Source: Campylorhamphus procurvoides
Taxonomy: Eukaryota; Chordata; Aves; Passeriformes; Dendrocolaptidae
Assembly: GCA_013396655.1 (NCBI GenBank)
Contig: WBMV01008568.1
Span: 62,001 to 126,000 of the forward strand
Direction of reading: 5' to 3'
DNA length: 64,000 bases
The notes beneath the pieces were generated by a model, which saw only the letters and a list, made by a program, of their open reading frames with translations, made no database searches and was not told the origin of the DNA. The translations under genes were made by a program, and so were the position numbers. This document shows positions 1 through 64,000 of this stretch, in pieces (position 1 is the first letter of the stretch; each line of letters starts with the position of its first letter).

Positions 1-2080
1 CTTTTCAAAGCCACATATAAATATTTCAGTTGTGCTTGCCTGTTATTGTTACCTCACACCCAATATCATCAGTGCAGATACTGATACACTTTTGTATAAC
101 TAAAATGCCAAAACAGCAGTCTGAAGAATGAAAATTCCCTAAAATGTTAGATTATCAAAATCACATTCTGTTTTTATAAGGACATTGGCTAGTGATTGAT
201 AGAAATTAATACTTATTATTTGAAAATATTTTTCATATGATTAGAACATAATCAAAATATGTTCTATTTGATACATTTTTGCTCTTTCTATACTTCTCTA
301 TTTTTCCTTTAAAGTGGTCAGTAACAGCCCCTAGTATGATCCTATTGGTTCTTCTACTCATAATTCCCAGTTAATGCTGCTGGTGTAGTTCTTTAACCTT
401 CTGCCAAAGAGAGGGAAACTGAGGAACATACTTGGCAATCTTTTGCCTTGGATTAGGTCATGATTATTACATGATTATTTTGGTCCTTGCCTCTTCAGTA
501 ATCAGCTTCTCATCAGACCAGGACCTATTATGTCTTTAAAACCTTCAAGACAGCTTCCTGATACTGCTGCTGGTGCTTCAGACGACATCTCTTCTGATTT
601 GCTAGACACGAGGTTCCCATCCTCCTGTGCCTGAGCTCCCTGCTTTAGATCACCACAACCACCTTGTGCTTCTGACTCTCTTCAGCTTGTGAGTCTAACT
701 TAAATTAATTTCTTCTCTTTTCTTGCAGGCCCATGAGTATTCCTCCACTGCTGTGGCATGCATGCATTTCCTCTCTGAAGAGTTCAAGTCAAGGAGGTTA
801 TGCCATCATTTTGTCTTGGTCTGGGGGGTGAGTGCTCCTCCTTTGCTTTCAAGTTCATGCAGAGCCACAGACCACTGGTGCCCCTTTGTCTTCTCCCCAT
901 AAGTTTTGCTCAGTATTAACTTTATTGTTTACCTTGTCTATTTGACTCTGTCTTTATTTTCTATGAACTCAGAGGTTTATGCAATATTCTGCCCAAATTC
1001 TCTCTCCTTGTATTTTAAATTCTGTATTACGTTAATCTTCTTAGGAGCCTATGCAGCTGGCTTAAATTTCAGCACCGAACAGACGTGTCAAAGCTCAGTG
1101 ATAGGTTTTCTGGGAGTTTCTCTCTGAATGTTTCCAGTATCAGCCACAGAGACTGTAAATCACCAGCATGTCCCCCCTCCCTCCCACCCCTCACATTCAG
1201 CAAATACTCCTGGGGGTTTGTTGGTGTTTTGGTAGCACATATAGGTTTCATGCTTTTTACTCTCATTCAGATTTCCCTGACACTGTTTCTTTACCGCCTT
1301 TCTCCAAACAAAATGAACAACATTAAAAACACCATCTCAGAATCAGACATTATGAGGAGCAAAGCTGTTTTCTGTCCACCTTCTTTTTCTCTTGGCACCC
1401 ATTGTTTACAGCTCCAGTCTATTTAAAGCAAATTTTCTTCATAGCTGAGAAGTTGGTTGATGAACAGTAGAGTCATATTTACAAGAAAGCAGCTTAACGA
1501 CAGTCCCCAGCAAAGGCAGAGAAAAAGGCCTTTCCTGATTACCATGAGTTTAACTCTTGTATTGTAACCTCGTGAATTCTGTTATTCCCATCCCTCAGCA
1601 ACTTACACTTCAGACAGCAGCTGAATGGTGGAGCTTTGTTGATGGTTGTACTCGTTGCTAGGGGACAGTCTGAGGGTGGTGAATCATGCCATTTACAGTC
1701 AGCCTAAAGGAACTTTTGGAAATGCTTGAGCTTAGAAATTTCCTTCTCTATCGCTGAAAATCGAGTGCTTTGTGGCTGTGAAGGGTGTTTAGAAATACAC
1801 AAGATGATAATGGAGACATTAAACACGCTAGTGTCTTTAGTTGCTTGTACCTTTGTATGTGCTTTAAATCGTTGCTCTGGTGCTTCTCCTTTGATAATTA
1901 TGTTTTTAGCTAAAAGCAGACCATGTGCAAATGGTATGAAAAGAAAGTTGTTGCAAATCCCATTAAATAGTACAAGTTTTCATCATCGCTTTACCATAAG
2001 AAGCATGATTTCTAAATGCAATTGCGTGTACGTGTCTGAATCTGAACTTTCTTGGATATATGCGTTGGTGTTTGTTTTAT
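1..2080. other. Upstream DNA without a proven gene
   Basis: AT-rich, non-repetitive-looking sequence. The only item that stands out is an exon-like open segment at 729-827 with good splice sites on both sides, described under findings. I recognise no protein, RNA gene or transposon here. Confidence 0.5.
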
Positions 2081-2544
2081 TTTGTCTGCTGCAGGACGGC
2101 GGCAGCTTCGGGTACCCCCAGAAATGGGAACTTGTCCTGCAGGAGGCAGGTGCAGCTTTACAAGGTGGGTGAACAGAAGTAACACTGTGAGTGTTGCGGC
2201 GCAGTTCGGCGAGGACACGGAGGGAGCAGCAGGCGCAGCTGGGGCTGACAGGTGTGGCACAGATGTGCGAGGGGAACACCCACCCCTCCGCGGGCGTTTT
2301 GGGGGGTATGTATGCTCAGGGATGCCCTCGCCGGGGCTCCGGCCAGCCTGGGGTACAGCACTCCCAACTCCTCGGCACTTCCCAGCCCTTCGCGACACCG
2401 CACCCCCTGCCCCACGCGTGTTGCAGGAGTTTAACAGTATTTTACAAGGCAAGAAAAGTGTTATTTCCTTCGCTTTCAGCATCAGACGTGGCACCGCGCC
2501 CCCGACAGAGGGCGCCCGGACCGCGCCCGAGGCGGCGGCACCGC

Positions 2545-2770
2545 ATCCCGGCGGCGTCCCCATCCCAGCGGCATCCCCATCCCAGCCTCATCCTCATCCC
2601 CATCCCGGCGGCATCCCCATCCTCATCCCCCATCCCATCCTCATCCCCATCCCGGCAGCATCCCCATCCCCAGCTCCGTTTCCAACCCCAGCCTCAGCTC
2701 AAGTCCCAACTCTGTCCCCAACCCCAGCCCCTCCTGCTACTGTGGCTGCATCTCCAGCATCCGCTACCCT
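2545..2770. repeat. CATCCC-type minisatellite and C-rich degenerate tract
   Basis: Repeated catccc/catcctcatcccc units are interspersed with cggcggcatcc segments up to about 2670. A degenerate ccaaccccagcct tract follows to about 2770. Open frames through it encode Pro/Ser/His-rich low-complexity peptides only because of the repeat. It lies in a wider GC-rich patch starting near 2090. Confidence 0.8.
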
Positions 2771-2799
2771 ACAGGTTGTGGCCAAATATTTTCTGTAAC

Positions 2800-4080
2800 A
2801 CAGACAAGTCGCCTTGACTAACGCGTGAGCATTTGGCACCTAATGGCATCCCCAGGAAGATTTCCTGGATAAGAGGTTCGGGGTTTTTATTAACTGCGCT
2901 CCATGATGCACCCTCCCTTTCAATTATCTCACTGCTGGCAACACCGGGATCAGACCGTGCAGCTGTTGCTTCATTTCAGGAGTCTGTCGAGGTTTACTCC
3001 TACAAACGAGTTGCATCCAAGTTGTGAAAGATGGGAAAGCATTCTTGCACCTCTATTCTGTCTTCTCTGGATAGGTCTATACATTTTTCAAATATTAAAT
3101 TATTTTTCTTTTGGTTTTATTGGTTAACACAAACATCTGTTATAAGTACTGCAGGAATGGCTTTAATTTGCTTATTATGAAATCTTTTTACAAAATAGAT
3201 CATAAGGCTTCAAGAAATCAAAGTATGGCAGTCCATCTCTCTGAAGTGTGGAGAAACTATCAATCATTCCTCTTTTTTTCCTGCTTCACCTGAGCAGGAG
3301 CTGTTATACTCTAAAGCATAGCTATTTCTCCTTCCAACCACAATACATGGTTTGCTTGCAAACCTTCCTTCTTTTCATATCCAGAAACGGTTGGACTACA
3401 TGACTCACATAATAAAGTGTTAATTTAACCACTTGTACCCTCCTGGTACATCCTCACAAGAAACTTGGAGCAAAACAGCTGTCCCAGCTTGTAAACAAGC
3501 GTCAGTTCACATGTGGCAGGGCTGGCTAGCAACGGGCAGTTATCCTTCCTTGGTCTGTGTTCCTAAAATAAGGATCTGCATGAAGCATATCATTAAACCC
3601 GATCTTTTGTGGGACCAACGGGCCACCGCAGTGAACACCAGTGTCTACCATTTAGTAATAGATTGCTTGCAAACTGCTCTGCTCCCTCAGGCGCAACAAC
3701 AGATGTCTCTCCCTCAGCCGATGCACAAACACACATGTACCCACCCCCTTCCAAAAATACATATGGAAGCTTAGGTGATTAATAATAACCAGAATGTCAG
3801 ATACCGTTTGCCTGACTGTGTAAGATCCAAAACGTATTTTGCGACTTCAGTATGATCAAACAAGAAATAAGGCAGAATGCACTAAGAAGTGGCTCATGCA
3901 AAGACTCATAAAAGATTACAGCTGTGAAAAACAGAGCAAGCTGTCAAAGGGGAATCCTGGCAAAACCAAGCCTCACTAAACTCTGCACTAAACTGTTCAA
4001 CCTCACGGCTAAATTACTTTTCCTTAAATTCTGATACTCGGATAAATAAAACAGTAATCGTTCCGATTACCTGGGATTAT
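2800..4080. other. AT-rich DNA between the minisatellite and the CCDC88C promoter
   Basis: I see no gene, no clear transposon and no long open frame with recognisable content. The distal promoter of CCDC88C may extend into it, but no specific site can be supported. Confidence 0.5.
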
Positions 4081-4428
4081 TTATTTTCCAAGCTGAAGAC
4101 AGAATGCATTTTGCTCCCCCTCGCCCCCAAGGGAAAATAGGTCTCCTGCGCGGCGGGCGCCGTGGCAGAAGGTCTGGCTGGCACTGCCCGTCCCGTCCGC
4201 GTCATTCCCGCAGCAGGAGCGGTGGGAGCGCCGCTGGCCCCTGCTCCCACTGCACACGGGCTGTTCCACGGCTCGGGGCTCCCGGAGCTGCGCCGAGCAG
4301 TCCGTGCGGCCGCCCGGAGGGGCCCTAAGCGGGCTGTTCTCGCAGCCCGAGGGCTTTGCGGGGAACTTCGAGCTTGTTAGGGCGGTACCGTGGGGCCGCT
4401 CCCGCGGAGGAGGGCACGGCTCTGCCCG

Positions 4429-4502
4429 GGTATGGCTGTCCCCCGCAGGTACCGCTGTCCCCTCTCAGGTACCGCTGTCCCCTCTCAGGTATGGCTGTCC
4501 CC
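4429..4502. repeat. 20-bp tandem repeat cut by the assembly gap
   Basis: Four visible units: 4429-4447, 4448-4467, 4468-4487 and 4488-4502. Two are identical, starting ggtaccgctgtcccc. The last visible unit runs directly into the Ns, so the array is probably longer than shown and the repeat likely caused the gap. Confidence 0.85.
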
Positions 4503-4545
4503 NNNNNNNNNNNNNNNNNNNNNNNNNNNNNNNNNNNNNNNNNNN
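4503..4545. other. Assembly gap (43 Ns)
   Basis: Forty-three consecutive N bases within the CCDC88C promoter/5' UTR region. The true missing length is unknown because the gap follows a tandem repeat. Any reading frame drawn across it is meaningless. Confidence 0.98.
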
Positions 4546-4695
4546 CCCGAGCCTCCAGCCCCTCTCGGGGAGCGGCTCGGTCCTGCCCGAGCAGCCTCCG
4601 CCTTGACCGCGGGGCGAGCCCCGGGGGGGCCGGGCCCGGGCCCGGGTCGGGATGTGCCGCGCTCGGCTGTGGCTGTAGGCAGCGCCCGGCCGGCC

Positions 4696-4725
4696 ATGGG
4701 CTCGGCGCCTTTGTCTGCCCGGTGA
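4696..4725 (+). promoter_or_regulatory. Short upstream ORF in CCDC88C 5' leader (9 codons plus stop)
   Basis: The ATG at 4696 is in strong context (gccATGg) and reads MGSAPLSAR then tga at 4723-4725, 27 bases before the main ATG. If the transcript starts upstream of 4690, ribosomes should meet this uORF first. Its effect on Daple translation is inference. The transcript start is unknown and the leader may be spliced. Confidence 0.5.
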
Positions 4726-4752
4726 GCCGGCCCGCACAGCCCCGACGGCGAC

Positions 4753-59240
<54,488 letters not shown>

Positions 59241-59842
59241 GCAAGTGAAAATTAGGAAAAAGATTTGCTGAGTAATCCTTAATGTTTTGTTTTTGTTATT
59301 ACTAGTTCATGTGTAATTTGTTGTTGAGCTGACCATAGCAGAACATCAGAGCAAGTAGAAATTGCATAACATGCATCATACCTATTGACTGAGCAACATT
59401 AAAACTTGTTTCAGTAGAGGAAGGACTTGGTAAGCACGAAATAAATACCTATTAGTTTTAAAGAACTGCTTAGTTCAGCATTATGTGGCTAAGCAGGATA
59501 GACCTTTTCTGCATGTCTTTTCTAGAGAGTCCAGACCTTTAGCCTAGCTTTGGGTGAATTCTCTGTGTTCCAGAGTTGTTCCTTTGACCAACGTTTTAAA
59601 TATTATGTTTAAGTTAGCTAAATGAATGTCTGGGTGTTTTTCCTCAGGGCTTTGTAGCAGATGCAGTTGTTAAAATGGCATTTTTAAGGGTAGCCTCAGA
59701 TGACAAATGCTAGCCACCCCTTTTTGGAACTGTTGCTTATGGTAGTAAAGAGAGAAAATTTGGATCTTCCCTAGTGCCATGAGTGGGCTATGTCAATGAG
59801 AATTGTATGGCTTTGTTCCAGTACCCTGCAGCCATGCCCATC

Positions 59843-59900
59843 CTAGAATTATTAACTGAATTAGGTTGGAAAGGACCTTGGAGATCATCTAGCCAAGGTT
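59843..59900 (-). mobile_element. CR1 3' terminal stub, minus strand
   Basis: ttaggttggaaaggaccttg followed by gagatcatctagcc is the reverse complement of the CR1 3' end. Only about 58 bp remain, and flanking sequence does not continue the element. Confidence 0.75.
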
Positions 59901-60744
59901 ATTACTTACAGCATGGCTGACCTTAAATTCAGGTCAGACTGCTCTTACTTTCTGTTCTTTCAGTTCTTTGAGAGGTTCACACCAAAACCCCCAATAATCT
60001 GCATATGTCAGCCAAAGTCAAAATGTAGACTTGCTGAACAAATGGAGGTTCAGTAATTGACAGCCTGACTATAATTAGATAAAATCCCAGGTCTGAGGTA
60101 GAAGAGTGTTGTTGCCAGGCCTCTGGCTGAAAACACAAACCTTATTTTTCTGCTCTATAAACTCTACTTTTAGATGATTTCCCCCTCGCCCCCATCTTAG
60201 GGTCCAGCTAACTGCTGATTCTTATGAATAGGTTCGCTAAAATGATGGTTATTAAATGTAGTAATAGACTACAAAAGCTTGTCTTGCCTTGCAGTAATTC
60301 CCAGATTACATTAGGAAGTACCAAGCCCTATGTCCCTGTTTTCCTCCCTCAGGCTGGCAAGTAAGTCGTGCGCTGACCTGGCACACCAGCTGTCAGTGTG
60401 CCATCCTGGCTTTTCCCTTTTGACTGTGCACTGGAGATGCTTAGCTTCTACCTGCTGCTCAGATAATTTAGCTGGAGCTAGGAGAGTTTTTAGTGTCATC
60501 TTCATGTAATACCAAGGGAATAAGCTATTTGTGTGCTTGAGTTCTCAGCCTCCTTGCTTGTCCTAGAGCCAGTGGTTTCCTACACTCCAGTCTGCATGCT
60601 GATCTTGCTTAGCATAGCATTCAGTAAAGAGACCCTCACTTCAGATTCAAATTTCTTCTAACTTTCTTTGCTCCCTTTTCTACCTTGTCTGTTTTTGGTG
60701 AAACTGTTGAACATCAGAGGCGAGGGCTGGCTTTCCAGGGATAC

Positions 60745-61329
60745 TGTTGTGGTTTAACACCAGCCAGTAGCCAAGCCCCACACAGCCACTTTTTCACTAC
60801 CCACCAGTAAGACTGGAGAGAGAATTGGAAGGTTAAAAGCCAGAAAACTCACAGGTTGAGATAAAGGCAGTTTAATAGAAAAAGCAAAAGCCACACACAG
60901 AGGCAAAGCAAAACAGAATTAATTCACTGCTTCCCATGGGCAGGTGGGTATTCATCCCAGCAGGGCCCCATCTCATGTAATGGTGACTTGGGAAGACAAA
61001 CATCATCAATCCAAATACCTCCCCCCCTTCCTTCTTCTTCCCATCACTTTTTATACTGAGCATGATGTCCTATGATCTGGAATATCCCTTTGGTCAGTTG
61101 GGGTCACCTGTCCTGGCTGTGTCTCCTCCCAACCTCCCATGCACTCCCAGCCTCCTTGCCAGTGTGGCAGTGTGAGAAGCAGAAAAGGCCTTGGCTCTGT
61201 GTAAGTGCTGCTCAGCAATAACAAACCATCTCTGTATTACCAAGCCTGTGTTCAGCACCAGTTCCAAACACAGCTCCATACCAGCCACTGTGAAGAAAAT
61301 CAGCTGCTACCCGAACCGAAACCAGCACA
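60745..61329 (-). mobile_element. Solo LTR of an avian endogenous retrovirus (ERVL-like)
   Basis: A 585-bp element starts TGTTGTGGTTTAACACC and ends ACCAGCACA, giving the TG...CA ends of an LTR. It is flanked by gatac (60740-60744) and aatac (61330-61334), a 5-bp duplication with one mismatch. The whole matches a common avian LTR family as I recall it, with landmarks gttgagataaaggcagttta, ggaatatccctttggtcagt and ccttggctctgtgtaag. In the minus direction an attaaa poly(A) signal lies near the end, which sets the likely strand. No internal retroviral sequence or second LTR is seen. The exact family name is not certain. Confidence 0.88.
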
Positions 61330-64000
61330 AATACAATACTGGGACAAAGAATATTTCCCATCAATATGGCATGTTTCTAATTTGGAGTCACATTGTTGGC
61401 CTCTAGCAAAAGTTGTCACTGTTGTGGTGGCTGAGCTTTTCTAACATGCAGCAGGATCACACAGCTGTCTGCGGGGTGCTCACTGGTCTAGAATAGCCAT
61501 GCATTCTCACCGCTCCCTCTTCCATCATTGCTCAAGTTTGGATACAGCCATGGACTGCCAGCACTGAGCAGTGGCAGCAGCAGGCAAACCCCAGTGGTTT
61601 CAGGCTGATGAATTCAGAGGATTCCATAGGGTACTGTTCTGGTTTTTTGTGGTCATAGAATAGCACAAAGGCTGTGCATAGTAGCCAGTATCCAACTTTC
61701 CATGGGCCCTCAGTTTTCTGTCAAATCTGTCTCAAGTCCTCTGTCCCTCTGAAAGAAGGCTGGGATCAGTACAGTGTCTGCTTAGATTTGTTCAAGGATG
61801 TAGCATGGTAGAGATTTTTACCACTAGACAGTGCAGTGGTGATTCATCTCATGGCATTTACTGGATGCTGCTGGCTTCCTAAGCTCTAACTCTTAAGACC
61901 TGAATCATAAAGAGCACAGCAGTGAAAATGTAGGCGTGTACAGCATCAGCCACTTTTCTACAGTGATGTGATACCTTCAGTCTCACAGGTCTTGACAAGG
62001 TTGTTAATAAGCAGTAAGGGGGAAGAAAAAGTGGGTTTATTGTTGTGCATCAATGTAGAAACCTATTAAGAGAGCACTTAATCTTTACCTTTCTGCTCTT
62101 GCAGGAGTGCAAACGGTTCAAGTCTTTATGTAATACTTCTAGGCTTGTGTGTTGTTTTCCTTCTCTGTATGACTTGAAAAATTGTTCAAGAATGACATTT
62201 TAGTTGAACCATCATTCAAGGAACATGGAGATGAATATGCTTTGGAGCCTTCTTGTGGGTGTGGCATAGCGAGGTCACAACTGTGAATGTGAAGGAGCAG
62301 GCTTAACATAGGGCTTCCTCCAAGGAGGTGCTTCTCTGCAGTATAAAGCTCCCTTCCAGCATTCCTCTCCCTTGAACCTTGTGCTCTCCAGGAGACTGGA
62401 TTATTTCTAAGGCCAATTGCTTTGCTCAGTCTTCCTCCTCCTCTTCACCGTAATCAAATTTCTATGCAGGACAATGGGAGGAATTTCTGTGAAGTAAAAA
62501 AGAAAAAAGCAAAAGCACCTCTTGTATGTTTCCATATGGCTGTTCAAGGCAATGTTTGATTGTCACAAGATGTTAACTGTGTCATGGCTCAGTAGGGACA
62601 GCTTCAGAGGATTGAAGTGGTCTGGATGCTTGTGCAAATTCTCTATTTTCAGATTTAAACAGTCTGATTGCTACTTTAGTTTCTGAAAATGTTTTCCAGT
62701 AGCAGCACACCCTGATTGTGCAACCACTTACCCCTGAAGTTAATTGTAACCATCTGAATGCACAATGTACATTCTTAAAGCTATTTCAAGTTATAGTTGA
62801 TAGGACACTGAACCACAATATATGATTTATTTTAGAAACTGCAAAAGCAGAATTATATTCAGTGTATTAAAAAAATCCACAGCTGACTTGTTTTTTGTTG
62901 CTGATTTAAAAATGAACTTATAGTTTCAAAATAATGTTGGTGAATTTGTTAATTAAGTTAAAAACAAACCTTAATTCCAGTGGAAGCAGCACCATGCCAT
63001 GACCACTACCTGCTGATAGTCAAACAAGTGTGATTTGTAGGCAGATACATTCTTAGGTCAACTGTGTTATCCCACCAACTTCTGGGAGTTGTTTGTGTTG
63101 ACATATTTTAGTCAGGACAGCTTTACTTTCCAGGCCTTGAGCTGTAACTCTACAAATCTCCCATGGTCTAATTATTTAAATTATATGAATTTTCCAGTAT
63201 TAAGACAACCTCAGATCATGGTGATCTGTGAGTGAGCAATGTTGACCTCATCATAGGAGGCATTTCCACCAGGTTACTAATTTAAGATTTCATCAGAACT
63301 GCTTTGAGCTGGCATGACCACCTGTCCTGGGTGCTTGGTGGAAAGTATTTCAGTGTTCCCTATACTGTATCTCCCACTGATGTGTGGTTTGTACCAGAGC
63401 CTGGATATGTGTATGTACTTGGCACATAGCTTGACTCTTGATGAGACAATAAAATGACGGGTTCTGGCTTGGTAGGCAGTTTTAGGTATAGTTCTGAGGT
63501 CATGTTTTTGAGGTCAGACACCACCTTACTTCTTAGGGCTGTGGTGCAGATTGAGTGTGATGATCTAGCAAAGTAAACTCTTGGCACATTGCTGTTTCAT
63601 TAAAGGTATTTTTGCAGCTTACGTAACACCCAGCAGTTTTTGTGCCATGTGCTTCATCTGGTCTTTCATCTGTTTGGTGTCAGCCTTTTAAGTTTGCCCA
63701 CTGTGAAGTGACCCTGTTGGATCAGACTTATCCCAAAATGCAGGTTCTGCAACATTCGTGTTTCAATATTACTGTTATTTTAGTTGCTTTCATACTCAGA
63801 CATTTTAATTGAAGATGAATCTCTTCACAAACACTCATCCTTTTAATGCTACTGCAGCTGGGAAATTTTCTCTCATGATTTGCAAGTTGGTAGCTGACCT
63901 ACTGAGAGATCAAGGGCAGTGTGGTACTGCATAAGATAGACTTGCCTTACTATGCCATATACAATCAAGGTGCAACAAAAACCTGAGATTACTAGCTATG

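Larger units (their letters stand above)
59241..64000 (+). other. CCDC88C: CCDC88C intron 10, start (more than 4.7 kb, runs off window)
   Basis: It begins gcaagt (GC donor). It contains a CR1 stub and a solo LTR. I searched by eye for the next conserved coding segment, which in Daple continues with the sequence ELREDN. I did not find it, so exon 11 is presumably beyond 64000. Confidence 0.8.

Noticed and set aside
1726..2172. 148-codon frame upstream of the gene
   Set aside because: It begins at TTG, shows no recognisable domain, and sequence content looks like intergenic DNA; only the small splice-flanked part at 2095-2164 is kept as a finding.
2052..2817. Two overlapping long open frames (about 208-248 codons) through the C-rich region
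   Set aside because: They start from non-ATG or arbitrary codons, consist of Pro/Ser/His low-complexity sequence, and exist only because the CATCCC array lacks stops.
3385..3410. CR1-like ggttggactacatgact
   Set aside because: Only about 17 matching bases with no flanking CR1 sequence; could be chance.
62101..62160. Possible exon 11 after ttgcag at 62104
   Set aside because: The reading gives ECKRFKSLCNTSRL, which does not match the expected Daple continuation ELREDN, and no donor follows in frame.

Overview
The window is vertebrate nuclear DNA, almost certainly from a bird. It has large introns with GT-AG splice sites, a CpG-rich promoter and few interspersed repeats. The repeats that are present are avian: CR1 LINE 3' ends and a solo LTR of a widespread avian ERVL-like family. 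The LTR and the diverged CR1 copies suggest a neoavian bird, but the species cannot be fixed from the sequence. I see no bacterial-style operons, phage, CRISPR arrays or tRNA/rRNA genes.

One protein-coding gene is firmly supported: the 5' part of CCDC88C (Daple, a HOOK/coiled-coil protein of the Girdin family) on the + strand. Ten coding exons between 4753 and 59240 splice in frame into the first 350 residues. Mammalian Daple has about 2,000 residues, so most of the coiled coil and the C-terminal signalling region lie beyond base 64000. Exons 1-3 and the start of exon 4 encode the N-terminal HOOK (calponin-homology-like) part. Exons 4-7 complete that region and its helical extension. Exon 8 holds a Pro/Ser-rich linker, and exons 8-10 begin the long coiled coil.

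Layout: 1-4080 is upstream DNA with no proven gene, but it has two exon-like segments (729-827 and 2095-2164) and a GC-rich CATCCC minisatellite (about 2545-2770). 4100-5060 is the CpG-rich promoter, 5' UTR, exon 1, an 82-nt intron and exon 2. It also contains an assembly gap of 43 Ns within a 20-bp tandem repeat. Intron 2 (7.9 kb), intron 3 (31.0 kb) and intron 4 (9.9 kb) separate exons 2-5. Exons 5-10 are clustered between 53950 and 59240. Intron 4 carries two oppositely oriented CR1 fragments. Intron 10 runs off the window, begins with a GC rather than GT donor, and contains the solo LTR.

I did not find an undescribed multi-gene system. The items most worth checking are the GC-AG intron 10, the strong-context uORF, the inverted CR1 pair, a perfect 15-bp intronic hairpin, short local duplications, and the exon-like segments upstream of the promoter.
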